DNA of 64,000 bases from Komarekiella delphini-convector SJRDD-AB1 (GCF_014831675.1 NZ_VJXY01000010.1:103586-167585), one strand, 5' to 3'. Counted from the stretch's first letter, positions 54,067 to 62,851 are shown. Notes: generated by a model from the sequence alone, not told the origin. Made by a program: numbers and translations.

Positions 54067-54426
54067 GGGAAAGTGGGGTTTGTCATTTGAATATGAAAAC
54101 TATCGAACCGCCAAGCCACCAAGAAAGAAATAGAGAATTTCATAAATCATTTAGGACGGCTATATAGGCGATGTCTACGACGAGCTTTGCTTAAGCAAAC
54201 TTGAATAGCTGCTGTAACTATGCACAAGTAAATACAGAATTCTGATTTCAACTAAGAAGAAATTACGTGATTTAGAGCTTATTGATGATATTCATGGATG
54301 ACATTCTTTGATGTTACAGAGCAAGCAGATTTATCTGTAGTATCAATCCAAAATCTGTCTTGAAAAGTTTGCTACAGAGGGAAACCCTCCTTACAAATTT
54401 CCGCAAAACCTAAAATGTAAAATTGA
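54067..54426. other. Intergenic region between aqpS and arsH
   Basis: 360 bases with no gene. At 54354-54393 lies a diverged piece (CTGTCTTGAAAAGTTT then AACCCTCCTTA) of the 83-base unit found in tandem at 23580. arsH may have its own promoter here. Confidence 0.5.
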
Positions 54427-55095
54427 ATGACCTCTTTTGATCATCCACCGAGAATATTGTTTTTATATGGCTCTTTGCGAGAGCGTTCTTATAGCCGCTT
54501 GTTAGCAGAAGAAGCAGCTAGGATTATTGAGGAATTTGGTGCAGAAGTTCGATTTTTTGATCCTCTTGATTTACCGATTCACAACAGTGTGCCGGACACT
54601 CATCATAAGGTACAGGAATTACGCGAATTGAGTATATGGTCTGAGGGTCAAGTGTGGTCTTCTCCTGAGATGCACGGCAATATTACTGGTATCCTCAAAA
54701 ACCAAATTGATTGGATTCCTTTAAGTTTAGGAGCTGTTAGACCAACTCAAGGAAAAACTTTAGCAATCATGCAAGTAAGTGGTGGTTCTCAATCTTTTAA
54801 TGCTGTGAATACGCTGCGAATTTTGGGGCGTTGGATGCGAATGTTTACGATTCCCAATCAATCTTCGGTGGCGAAAGCTTATCAGGAGTTTAACGAAGAT
54901 GGAACTATGAAAAATTCACCTTACCGCGATCGCGTTATCGATGTGATGGAAGAACTCTATAAATTTACCTTGCTGTTGCGTGACAAGGTGGATTACTTAA
55001 CTGATCGCCACAGCGAACGTAAGGAAAAAGCAGCGCAGGAAGCTATCAAGGTAGCGAATAGTGCGCTAGAAGTCAATAGCTCATCCCACCCATAA
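54427..55095 (+). CDS. arsH: ArsH NADPH-dependent flavoprotein
   Basis: A 222-residue FMN reductase-type protein. The family block [18 protein letters not shown] binds FMN phosphate, and [19 protein letters not shown] is also typical. ArsH oxidises trivalent organoarsenicals and lowers their toxicity. The last residues (about SSHP) and the stop codon TAA at 55093 are made by the inserted E1 repeat, which begins at 55078, so the native C-terminus has been replaced. The conserved domain ends earlier, so the activity should survive. Confidence 0.93.
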   Translation: MTSFDHPPRILFLYGSLRERSYSRLLAEEAARIIEEFGAEVRFFDPLDLPIHNSVPDTHHKVQELRELSIWSEGQVWSSPEMHGNITGILKNQIDWIPLSLGAVRPTQGKTLAIMQVSGGSQSFNAVNTLRILGRWMRMFTIPNQSSVAKAYQEFNEDGTMKNSPYRDRVIDVMEELYKFTLLLRDKVDYLTDRHSERKEKAAQEAIKVANSALEVNSSSHP

Positions 55096-55269
55096 AAGGA
55101 GATGGGATAACACGAAAGACTGTTAACTGTTGACTGTTGACTGTTGACTGTTGACTGTTGACTGTTGACTGTTGACTGTTGACTGTTGACTGTTAACTGT
55201 TAACGGCGTTGGGGCGTCTTTCATCACCTACCGAGAATGAATGGGTTTTCCCGAAACCTTTTTATAAAA
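55078..55269 (+). repeat. Dispersed repeat E1, copy 3
   Basis: It starts AGCTCATCCCACCCATAAAAGG within arsH (in parts). It has 12 tandem GACTGTT/AACTGTT heptads (55118-55201), more than the two and about five of the other copies, and ends CCTTTTTATAA. The second hairpin is worn: GACGCC has become GAAACC. Confidence 0.88.
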
Positions 55270-55306
55270 GTTTTCTTTTGTCAAATTATCAAGTACCAAA
55301 AATATC

Positions 55307-55702
55307 ATGAAACGAGTAATGTTTGTTTGCAAGAAAAATTCCAGACGTTCCCAAATGGCAGAGGGTTTTGCTCGGACTTTAGGAGCAGGCAAAATTGCTG
55401 TTAGTAGTTCCGGGTTGGAATCAAGTCATGTAGACCCCAAATCTGTTGATATCATGTCGGAAATTGGTATTGATATTAGCAATCAGACATCAAAAGCTTT
55501 AAGTGATTTCAATCCCGAAGATTACGATGCGGTGATTTCTTTATGCGGTTGCGGGGTAAATTTACCCGAAGCTTGGGTGTTAAGAGATGTCTTTGAAGAT
55601 TGGCAACTTGATGATCCAGAGGGACAATCAATTGAAACCTTTCGCCGCGTTCGTGATGAAGTTAAGGAACGAGTTGTCAAGTTAATTGAGTCCCTTAGTT
55701 AG
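55307..55702 (+). CDS. arsC: Arsenate reductase, Synechocystis ArsC type
   Basis: A 131-residue low-molecular-weight phosphatase-fold enzyme that reduces arsenate to arsenite. The phosphate-binding loop is VCKKNSRRSQ with Cys8 as nucleophile (CX5R). Cys80 and Cys82 lie in SLCGCGVNL. The positions 8, 80 and 82 are those shown to be essential in the Synechocystis enzyme, which uses glutathione/glutaredoxin. The arsenite formed would leave by the aquaporin. The gene follows E1 by about 40 bases, with weak independent signals for a start. Confidence 0.94.
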   Translation: MKRVMFVCKKNSRRSQMAEGFARTLGAGKIAVSSSGLESSHVDPKSVDIMSEIGIDISNQTSKALSDFNPEDYDAVISLCGCGVNLPEAWVLRDVFEDWQLDDPEGQSIETFRRVRDEVKERVVKLIESLS

Positions 55703-56017
55703 CAGTCAACAGTAAACAGTCAACAGTAAACATTCAAGATAATTGGGTTTAAGGGGAATCACTACGGGGGCGAGTACTTGCAACTGAAAACTATTCAAGA
55801 AGGAAGAGGGAAGAAGAAATTCGTAAGAAGTTTAGTTTTAGGTTGGGGTTTTAAACCTTTATATCAAGAAGTTTGAAGAAATTCCTTCTTCCTACGAACT
55901 TCAAACTTCTTCCTTCGTTGATAACCCAAAGCCGATTAGTACGAGGCGCTATCTGATGGGTTTAAATCCCCTACCATACGACGTTAGGACTGATAACTGT
56001 TTACTGTTCACTGATTT
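55703..56017. repeat. Dispersed repeat E2, copy 2, split by an insertion
   Basis: It has the same ends and core as copy 1 but with about 127 extra bases (55794-55920) placed between AACTGAAAACTA and ATAACCCAAAGCC. The part after the insert keeps CGATTAGT, CGCTATCTGATGGGTTTAAATCCCC and TTTACTG heptads. Confidence 0.85.
55794..55920. repeat. Nested insertion in E2 with inverted ends
   Basis: The ends are imperfect inverted repeats (CAAGAAGGAAGA / TCTTCCTTCGTTG). Inside, AAGAAGTTTGAAG (55866-55878) pairs with CTTCAAACTTCTT (55899-55911). It looks like a tiny miniature element that jumped into E2. Confidence 0.65.
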
Positions 56018-56020
56018 AAT

Positions 56021-56047
56021 TTATTCCCATGCTGAGCATGGGAATAA
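56021..56047. repeat. 12-bp stem hairpin
   Basis: TTATTCCCATGC and GCATGGGAATAA pair perfectly around TGA, between the E2 copy and the kinase gene end. Confidence 0.7.
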
Positions 56048-56117
56048 GAATAAGGTGAGTTAATTTTTGCAGGTCGATACAATCGAATTGTCGCTCGACG
56101 CAATCGCATTATCAGTT

Positions 56118-56147
56118 GTAGGGTGGGCATTACAATGCCCACCCTAC
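56118..56147. repeat. Palindromic hairpin repeat (GTAGGGTGGGCATT type)
   Basis: Perfect 14-base arms around AC, six bases after the stop codon of the hybrid kinase (minus strand). It belongs to the same family as 6541-6570. Confidence 0.85.
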
Positions 56148-56153
56148 TGTGGT

Positions 56154-59100
56154 CTATTCGTGTAAAACTTGCTGTAAGCTAGTTTGCGGGTGGCTATGAC
56201 CATCAATCAGGTTCGCGATCGCGCGAATTAACTTAGCTGGCTCCACTGGCTTCGTGATATGCTGCTGAAATCCCGCAGCGATCGCCTGTTGATAATCAAC
56301 CTCAGCAGCGTAAGCAGTTAGGGCGATCGCTGGCATTCCTCCCAAATCTGGTAGCATGGCTCTGATTTGACGCATCAGCATATAGCCATCTACGTCAGGC
56401 ATGCCAATATCGCTTAACAGCAGATTTGGCTGGAACTGAGGTAGAGCGCGTAGTGCTTCCACAGCCGAAGCTACCTGGATTACCTCTGCACCAGACTGCT
56501 CTAAAATGAAAGCAATCAAATCTCGTGTATCATCCTCATCATCCACAAGCAGAACTTTCACCCCATTTAGATGCACAGAATCATCAGGTTGTCTACCAAT
56601 CTCAAGGCTTTTGGAATTAATCTTCATTAGCGGTAGCATAACTGTAAAAGTTGCACCCTGTTCCTCACCTAAACTTTCTGCGTGAACTGTGCCGCCATGC
56701 AGCTCTACGATGTGACGAACAATCGCTAATCCTAAGCCTAGTCCACCGAATTTCCTGGTAGTTGCGCCGTCAGCTTGGCGGAAGTAGTCAAATACATAGG
56801 GTAAAAAGTCAGGGCTAATTCCCTTACCTGTATCACGCACTTGCAGTTGAGCCTGAGAACCAGAAGACGCTAAACTGATTTCTACCTGTCCGCCTTGGGG
56901 TGTAAACTTAATAGCGTTGGAAAGTAGATTCCAGATGACTTGCTGTAAGCGATTGGAATCACCCGCCACGTGTCCTATGTGCGGTTCAAAGACAGTTTGC
57001 AGATTAATTGATTTGGCTTCAGCGGCTAGACGCATGGTTTCTATGGCCGCAGCGATCGCAGATGTCAGATTCACCGGACTCACATTCAGGCTCAGTTTGC
57101 CTTGGAGAATGCGAGAGACATCCAGCAAATCTTCGATTAGTTGGGTTTGTAACTGGGCGTTACGCTCAATAGTTTCGAGGGCGCGATCAGTGGTTACTTG
57201 ATCATACTTTTTAGTTCGCAGTAACTTTGACCAGCCCAGGATGGGGTTTAGTGGCGTACGGAGTTCATGGGAGAGAACTGCCAAAAATTCATCTTTGATT
57301 CGATTAGCTTGGACTGATTGCTCTTTTTGTCGCTGTAACGAAGCCATGAGATCAGCGCGTTCCAGAGCGATCGCCACCTGATCTGAGGTTGCTTGCAGCA
57401 GGGCAATTTCTTCTGGGGTAAAGTGGGTACGGGTGCGGCTGGCAAAGGAGAGTACGCCAAGCAACTTTCCTTGAGCAATTAACGGTTGACCTGCATAGGC
57501 TGTGATATTTAAAGAGTAGAGGATGTGTGCTCTTGGATGGGTAGAGTGCAGCACATCGTTGACGACAATTTGACGTTTTTCCTCTGCCACCACTCCGCAC
57601 ATTCCCTCATTAAATTCCAAGTATTCAATTGCTTGAAATACTTGCTCAGTGATGCCACTGTAAGCTACTAACCGCAGTTTTTGCTTATTCTCGTGCGTAT
57701 CGATGAGATAGTGAAAGTAAAAATCCAAATCCATCTGCGCCGAGAGTTTACTAAACAAGCTGTTCATTAAATCTAACGGACGCTCTGTTGAAAGCAGATC
57801 ACTGGCTGTTTCAGAAAGAAGCTTGAGTCGTTCACTGCGCTCTTGCAAGGCTTGCTCTGCAAGCTGACGTTCCCGAAGGGCGTGTTCACGTTCGGTGATG
57901 TCAACTGCCACTCCTCCCACTAAGTGATGCCCAGACGTATCGGCAACTGGAAACTGATATACCAAAAATTCGCCAAGTGTGCCATCTGTGCGTGGGGCCG
58001 ACTCCATTGCCTCAACGACTTGATTTGTCTCGACAACCATTTTAATGTTATCGAGAAACGGCTGAGCGATTTGAGCAGGGTATAGCTCAAAGATATTTTT
58101 GCCGATCGCCTTGTTTGTTGATAAATTTAATGTCCGAAAATAAGTTTGATTCAGGTAGAGTACACGCCCATCTCCATCTGTAATCCAGGCGGCAGCTGGA
58201 CTATTGTCCATAAAAGCTTGAAATCTCTCTTCACTTTGGCGCAGCGCTTTTTCAATATGCTTGCGTTCGCTAATATCAAGAATGAATGCAACTGATTTGT
58301 GCTTAGCTTCTCCTAACAAGGAGTAGCCAACTACAACCGACACATGAGAACCATCCGGGCGAATATATTCCTTCTCATAAGGAGTACAAGCTCCCTTAGC
58401 CTTGGCTTCGGCGATCGCTAGTTCATCTAAATAAAGGTACTCAGGGGGCGTCATATCAATCCAGCGTAGTCTACCTGCTTGGAGATCCTCACGGGTATAA
58501 CCAACAATTCGCAAGAATTCATCATTGGCTTGACTGATGCCACCATCTACATCACCAAAGAGAATTCCCACAACATTCGCTTCCACAAAACTCCTGAGCT
58601 GCTCCTCACTAGCTTGAACCGCTGCTTCTGCTTGTTTGCGAGCTGTGATATTTATTATGCTCACCAATACACTGTCAAAATTAGCAGTTGGCGACGGAAA
58701 TGTGATTGTAAACAGGATGTTAAGGCGCTCTCCTTGAAGAGTTTGCAGAATTGTTTCCGATTCAAAGTAAGTATCGCCATTAGTAATAGCTAAGAGTTCT
58801 TTGGCAAACACCTCTAGAGTTTCTGGTACAAATATTTGGTGAAGCGAAGCCAGAAGGTCGTTTTTTTCTTGAGCGCCAAACATTCGCATCGCTGCATTGT
58901 TTGTGTTGACAATTCTGACCATGCCAACTGCTTGTTGAATGAACTCAGGGTGTTCAGCAAAAAAGGTGCAAAAATTCTGGACGCCTTGCGCTTTTAAATT
59001 ATCAAGTGCGGCTTTGACAAGAGAAAAATCTTGTTCAAAAATCGACACACCTGTGGCTTCAAAGATATAGCGGTATTTTTTCTCCTGTTCTTGAAGCGCC

Positions 59101-60260
59101 GCTTCTACCTGTTTGCGTTCACTGATATCTGTGGTGCTGCCAACTACGCGTATCGGTTGTCCATCAGCATCTCGCTGCACTACTAGCCCTTGATCTAGCA
59201 CATAAATGTATTGATTTTCCTTGTTGCGAACTCGATACTCACTGACATAGCGATCGCTATTTGCCAAAACCACAGCTGCATCGTTCTGTATCTGCTGTAA
59301 ATCCTTTGGATGGACAAGTTCACTCCACCAATTACTAGTTGGCTCAGCTTCGGCGAGGGAATAGCCCAAAATTCGCGTTAAACCTTCGGTTCTTTCAACG
59401 TTATTTTGCTCTAGATTCCAGTCATAGATTAGACAATTGACCGCTGCGGCTGCCAACTCAAAACGCTCGTTAGCTAACCTCAAGCGCTCCTCTTTCTCTT
59501 GCAAGGTTTGTTCTGTTAATTTGCGATCGCTCAAATCAATAACAAAGCCAATGAAAGTTTCTTGAGTGTCTCTTACAAAAGCAGAACCGACTAGAACAGG
59601 AACGCGAGAGCCATCTTTGCGAATGTATTCTTTTTCAAAAGGCTGGCATATACCGAGAGTTTTGAGTTCTTGCACTGAACTCTCACTCAAATGAAGATAT
59701 TCAGGTGGGGTGATCTCGCGCCAGTTCAGGCGATGAGTGCATAAATCTTCTTGCGTGTAGCCGACCATTTTCAAAAAGGCATCATTTGCTTCAAGGATCG
59801 AGCCGTTGATATCGGTGACGATAACCCCAATGATGTTAGATTCTAGCAGTCGGCTAAATCGCATTTTGCTGTTTTGCAGCAACTTCAAGCTTGTCTCTGC
59901 CTTGCGTCTAGCAGTTCGCAACTCAGAGGAAAGTACAGTAATTAGAAAGGATACTAGGGAAAACGTGGTTAATCGTACTAAGATGCTCAAGCTAACAATC
60001 TCAAACGCGTAGACTGGCTCGATCAAAAAGTAAAAGACCACTAAAGCAGATAGAGCGATCGCTAACACTCCCGGAACTATGCCGCCATACCAGGCACTAA
60101 CTGCCACAGCAGCATAAAATAATGTAAATACACTCGGCTCAAGGGCTGGCTGTAATAGTGGCGTCAGCAATAGCGCCGCTGTTACGGACAGAATCATTAC
60201 ACCATAGGTTAGTAACCGAGAGCGGATCATCAACATTTTTTCGGGTGCTGTTAGCGTCAT
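56154..60260 (-). CDS. Hybrid histidine kinase with several PAS domains, GAF and receiver
   Basis: A 1368-residue sensor. The N-terminus has about four membrane helices (residues about 15-110) of the KdpD/DUF4118-like type. About five PAS/PAC units follow (roughly 120-800), then a GAF domain (about 815-970), the HisKA domain with the phospho-His998 in SHELRTPLNP, the ATPase (NLLSNAIKFT; GLGLGLAIV) and a receiver domain with Asp1284 in SDIGMPD. It senses something at or in the membrane and probably passes phosphate to a soluble regulator. The start lies one base after the stop of a small HTH gene, so the two are one operon. The signal is unknown. Confidence 0.95.
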   Translation of the reverse strand: MTLTAPEKMLMIRSRLLTYGVMILSVTAALLLTPLLQPALEPSVFTLFYAAVAVSAWYGGIVPGVLAIALSALVVFYFLIEPVYAFEIVSLSILVRLTTFSLVSFLITVLSSELRTARRKAETSLKLLQNSKMRFSRLLESNIIGVIVTDINGSILEANDAFLKMVGYTQEDLCTHRLNWREITPPEYLHLSESSVQELKTLGICQPFEKEYIRKDGSRVPVLVGSAFVRDTQETFIGFVIDLSDRKLTEQTLQEKEERLRLANERFELAAAAVNCLIYDWNLEQNNVERTEGLTRILGYSLAEAEPTSNWWSELVHPKDLQQIQNDAAVVLANSDRYVSEYRVRNKENQYIYVLDQGLVVQRDADGQPIRVVGSTTDISERKQVEAALQEQEKKYRYIFEATGVSIFEQDFSLVKAALDNLKAQGVQNFCTFFAEHPEFIQQAVGMVRIVNTNNAAMRMFGAQEKNDLLASLHQIFVPETLEVFAKELLAITNGDTYFESETILQTLQGERLNILFTITFPSPTANFDSVLVSIINITARKQAEAAVQASEEQLRSFVEANVVGILFGDVDGGISQANDEFLRIVGYTREDLQAGRLRWIDMTPPEYLYLDELAIAEAKAKGACTPYEKEYIRPDGSHVSVVVGYSLLGEAKHKSVAFILDISERKHIEKALRQSEERFQAFMDNSPAAAWITDGDGRVLYLNQTYFRTLNLSTNKAIGKNIFELYPAQIAQPFLDNIKMVVETNQVVEAMESAPRTDGTLGEFLVYQFPVADTSGHHLVGGVAVDITEREHALRERQLAEQALQERSERLKLLSETASDLLSTERPLDLMNSLFSKLSAQMDLDFYFHYLIDTHENKQKLRLVAYSGITEQVFQAIEYLEFNEGMCGVVAEEKRQIVVNDVLHSTHPRAHILYSLNITAYAGQPLIAQGKLLGVLSFASRTRTHFTPEEIALLQATSDQVAIALERADLMASLQRQKEQSVQANRIKDEFLAVLSHELRTPLNPILGWSKLLRTKKYDQVTTDRALETIERNAQLQTQLIEDLLDVSRILQGKLSLNVSPVNLTSAIAAAIETMRLAAEAKSINLQTVFEPHIGHVAGDSNRLQQVIWNLLSNAIKFTPQGGQVEISLASSGSQAQLQVRDTGKGISPDFLPYVFDYFRQADGATTRKFGGLGLGLAIVRHIVELHGGTVHAESLGEEQGATFTVMLPLMKINSKSLEIGRQPDDSVHLNGVKVLLVDDEDDTRDLIAFILEQSGAEVIQVASAVEALRALPQFQPNLLLSDIGMPDVDGYMLMRQIRAMLPDLGGMPAIALTAYAAEVDYQQAIAAGFQQHITKPVEPAKLIRAIANLIDGHSHPQTSLQQVLHE

Positions 60261-60261
60261 T

Positions 60262-60516
60262 TCAGAAGTTCTCCCTCTGCTCCGCTTGTGATCGATACTG
60301 CCTCAGTAGTGTTTTGCCTGGTTCACCCATCTTCTGTAACATTTCTTCTATTAGCTTTAGTGCCATTTGTGATGGCATGGCATATCCGTTTTCCCAGCGA
60401 TTGACTGTTCGCAGCGAAACGCCTAACTTAGCTGCAAACTTTTCTTGAGACAGATCGAGTTGCTGCCGAAGTTCACGGATTAAATCTGAGGTTTTGAGCG
60501 GCTTTTTTAATTCCAT
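60262..60516 (-). CDS. XRE-type helix-turn-helix regulator
   Basis: An 84-residue DNA-binding protein: an HTH of the Cro/CI type (LDLSQEKFAAKLGVSLRTVNRWENG) followed by a short helical tail. It resembles antitoxin-like HTH proteins but its partner is the hybrid kinase, which starts one base after its stop. It may regulate the operon or be the kinase's transcriptional partner. Either idea is inference. Confidence 0.85.
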   Translation of the reverse strand: MELKKPLKTSDLIRELRQQLDLSQEKFAAKLGVSLRTVNRWENGYAMPSQMALKLIEEMLQKMGEPGKTLLRQYRSQAEQRENF

Positions 60517-60789
60517 AGTAGGAATAATAGGACAAGTGTCGCGTCATTTGTCTCCAGCTTGGGGAAGAATTTGTGTAGTGTTGCGAAGACTTATTGAGGA
60601 CATCACTGTATATTTAGGTTTTAACTAACACTTTGCCTTTCTAGTTTTTACCAAAATATCATCGCTTTTGGCAAAAAATACCTGATTTTTTAATTTTTGC
60701 AATTTATCTAGTTGTGCAGATATGTAGTTAATTTTACTCCTAGGGCAGGATGGCAATGGCAAAGCGATAAAGCTAGGATATGTTTTTAA

Positions 60790-61283
60790 CAGTTAACAGT
60801 AAACGGTAAACAGTAAACATAATTGGGTTTAAGGGTAAGCATTATAGTGGCGCTCACTTGCAACTGAAAACTAATAACCCAAAGCCGATTAGTAGCAGGA
60901 GCTATCTGGCGGGTTGAAATCCCCCAACTGTTTACTGTTTACTGTTCACTGTTTACTGATTTAAATGTTGTAATTAATCAACAATCGGAAAAACTCCTAA
61001 ACACTCAACGAGAAAAAGCTTCAGGTGAAAACTAATAACCCAAAGCCGACTAGTAGCAGGAGCTATCTGGCGGGTTGAAATCCCCCAACTGTTTACTGTT
61101 TACTGTTTACTGATTTAAATGTTGTAATTAATCAACAATCGGAAAAACTCCTAAACACTCAACGAGAAAAAGCTTCAGGTGAAAACTAATAACCCAAAGC
61201 CGATTAGTAGCAGGAGCTATCTGGCGGGTTGAAATCCCCCACTGTTTACTGTTTACTGTTCACTGTTTACTGATTTAAATGTT
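60790..61283. repeat. E2 copy 3 and two tandem duplicates carrying the acyltransferase 5' end
   Basis: The first copy (60790-60961) is complete. Then a unit of 154-160 bases occurs three times: core GAAAACTAATAACCC (60866, 61022, 61176 approximately), TTTACTG heptads and a stretch that matches the first codons of the acyltransferase, MINQQSEK and on to KASGE. In the two upstream units the codon at the start position is GTA (60970, 61124), and the frame then runs into the next core and stops. Only the third has GTG (61284). Confidence 0.9.
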
Positions 61284-62321
61284 GTGATTAATCAACAATC
61301 GGAAAAAATCCTAAACACTCAACGAGAAAAAGCTTCGGGTGAAGGCTATAAATTTAGTTGGTTTGATTGGTTCTGTATCTGGTATCCTCCAGGCTGGTTG
61401 ATTTTATTCAACCGCCACTGGCAACACTATCACGCTGATCCAGATGGTTGGAATTGGTTAGAATATGGATTATTTTTAATTCCTGGTGGATTTTATCTAG
61501 CATTGCTGATGCGTTGGTTGCGTCTTGGTTGTCGTTCACCAAGAACAGAAGTGGGAGAATTTAATCCCAAATATCAACAAGCATTTCGTGAAGAAGTTCT
61601 TGGTTTTATAGTTAAATATTATTTTCGTGGGGAATTGCAACAAATTGATAACTTGCCGCAAACAGGTTCGATGATTGTGGCGATGAATCATGCAGGGATG
61701 TGTTTTCCTTGGGACTTTTTGACCTTGGGTTATCTATTAGGCACACGAGGCTGGGTAGTACAACCTTTAGCAGGAGTATCATTATTTGAGCATCCTTGGG
61801 TGATTTGGTGGCTACCACCCAAATGGTCACAGGTTTTGGGTGCTGTGCGAGCAGAGTTAGGTGATTTTGAAAAGGCGATCGCAACTAACACCCAAGGTAA
61901 AATTCTTTTATATGCACCCGAAGGTTTACGCGGGCCTCTTAAAGGTTGGAGAAGACGTTATCATCTGCAAAAATTCGATGTCAGCTTTATTCAACTGAGC
62001 GATCGCTATCACATTCCTATTCTCCCAGTTGTTTGCATTGGTAGTGAAGCTTTACATCCTTGGACATTTAACCTCAAAAAGTTGCAGAGATTATTTAAAT
62101 TACCATTCTTGCCATTCTCGCCTTTGATGCTGATCTTACTTTTGTTTCCCTCAATGGGAGTTTGGGCAATGAGATCACGTCTACGCTACTTTATTCAACC
62201 TTTTGAAAAGGATATTAATTCAACTAAAGGGCGTGCAGCAGCTTATCGGCAGGCACAACAATTACAGGAAAAACTGCAACTTCAACTTAATCATTTACTT
62301 GGGAAACCTACGAAGCGCTGA
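61284..62321 (+). CDS. Lysophospholipid acyltransferase-family protein
   Basis: A 345-residue membrane-associated acyltransferase starting at GTG 61284. A hydrophobic N-terminal part (WYPPGWLILF; LFLIPGGFYLALLM) anchors it. The PlsC-type active site is MNHAGMCFPWDFL, where the spacing from His to Asp is seven residues rather than the usual four (HX4D). The glycerophosphate motif is YAPEGLRGP. It probably adds a fatty acyl group to a lipid alcohol, but not necessarily in the standard phosphatidate path. The 5' end has been copied twice upstream. Its 3' end overlaps the convergent Uma2 gene by 31 bases. Confidence 0.8.
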   Translation: MINQQSEKILNTQREKASGEGYKFSWFDWFCIWYPPGWLILFNRHWQHYHADPDGWNWLEYGLFLIPGGFYLALLMRWLRLGCRSPRTEVGEFNPKYQQAFREEVLGFIVKYYFRGELQQIDNLPQTGSMIVAMNHAGMCFPWDFLTLGYLLGTRGWVVQPLAGVSLFEHPWVIWWLPPKWSQVLGAVRAELGDFEKAIATNTQGKILLYAPEGLRGPLKGWRRRYHLQKFDVSFIQLSDRYHIPILPVVCIGSEALHPWTFNLKKLQRLFKLPFLPFSPLMLILLLFPSMGVWAMRSRLRYFIQPFEKDINSTKGRAAAYRQAQQLQEKLQLQLNHLLGKPTKR

Positions 62322-62851
62322 ACTTGAACAAATATATCAGGAAACGCTAGGGGAGCAATAGTACTTGTCGTTAGTATTAGTTTAGTTGTGTATTGTCCAT
62401 TTTTTAAGTCTCGAAATACTTGCAACTGAGCAGTTTTAAGATTAACAACCCAATATTCAGCAATGCCTGCTTGGGCGTAAATGTCTTTTTTCTCACCTAA
62501 GTCTTTACTCAGTGTGGCCTTAGAGAATTCGATAATCCAGAAGATGTCTTCGGGGTAAGGATGGTGTTCTAAGTATACCTCGCCTAAAGGTTTGACAATG
62601 GCAACATCAGGAACGGGTTCTGAGTTATTGAGGAGAGTGATGGGTTTAGCATCACGGATTTTTGCCCGTTCACCGAGTAGTGTTCGCAGATAATCTGCTG
62701 CTTCTGTGTTGTAGTAGGCGTAAGGTTCTCGTTCTGGGGGCATAACGATCAGTTCTCCACGCCATAGTTCAATGGGCTGATCCTCAAAAATGCCAGCTTC
62801 TATTGCTCGGTGATAGCGTTCAATTGTCCATTTGTAGGTAGTTACAGTCAT
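62291..62851 (-). CDS. Uma2-family nuclease-fold protein
   Basis: A protein of 186 residues (from the ATG at 62851; a TTG at 62887 adds 12). The PD-(D/E)XK core is visible: VPDVAIV, then FWIIEFSKATLSKDLGEKK and YAQAGIAEYWVV. This is the Uma2/DUF820 family, very numerous in cyanobacteria, with no settled function. The usual E-x-K is E-x-S here (IEFSKAT), with a nearby Lys, as in many family members. It overlaps the end of the acyltransferase gene. Confidence 0.92.
   Translation of the reverse strand: MTVTTYKWTIERYHRAIEAGIFEDQPIELWRGELIVMPPEREPYAYYNTEAADYLRTLLGERAKIRDAKPITLLNNSEPVPDVAIVKPLGEVYLEHHPYPEDIFWIIEFSKATLSKDLGEKKDIYAQAGIAEYWVVNLKTAQLQVFRDLKNGQYTTKLILTTSTIAPLAFPDIFVQVQRFVGFPSK

Noticed and set aside
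55118-55201. Heptad array as a plasmid-type iteron origin
   Set aside because: The heptads are part of the E1 element, which occurs elsewhere with two to five heptads; no replication gene is nearby.
60866-61283. CRISPR array
   Set aside because: The units are 154-160 bases of almost identical sequence with no unique spacers; they are a tandem duplication of E2 and the gene start.
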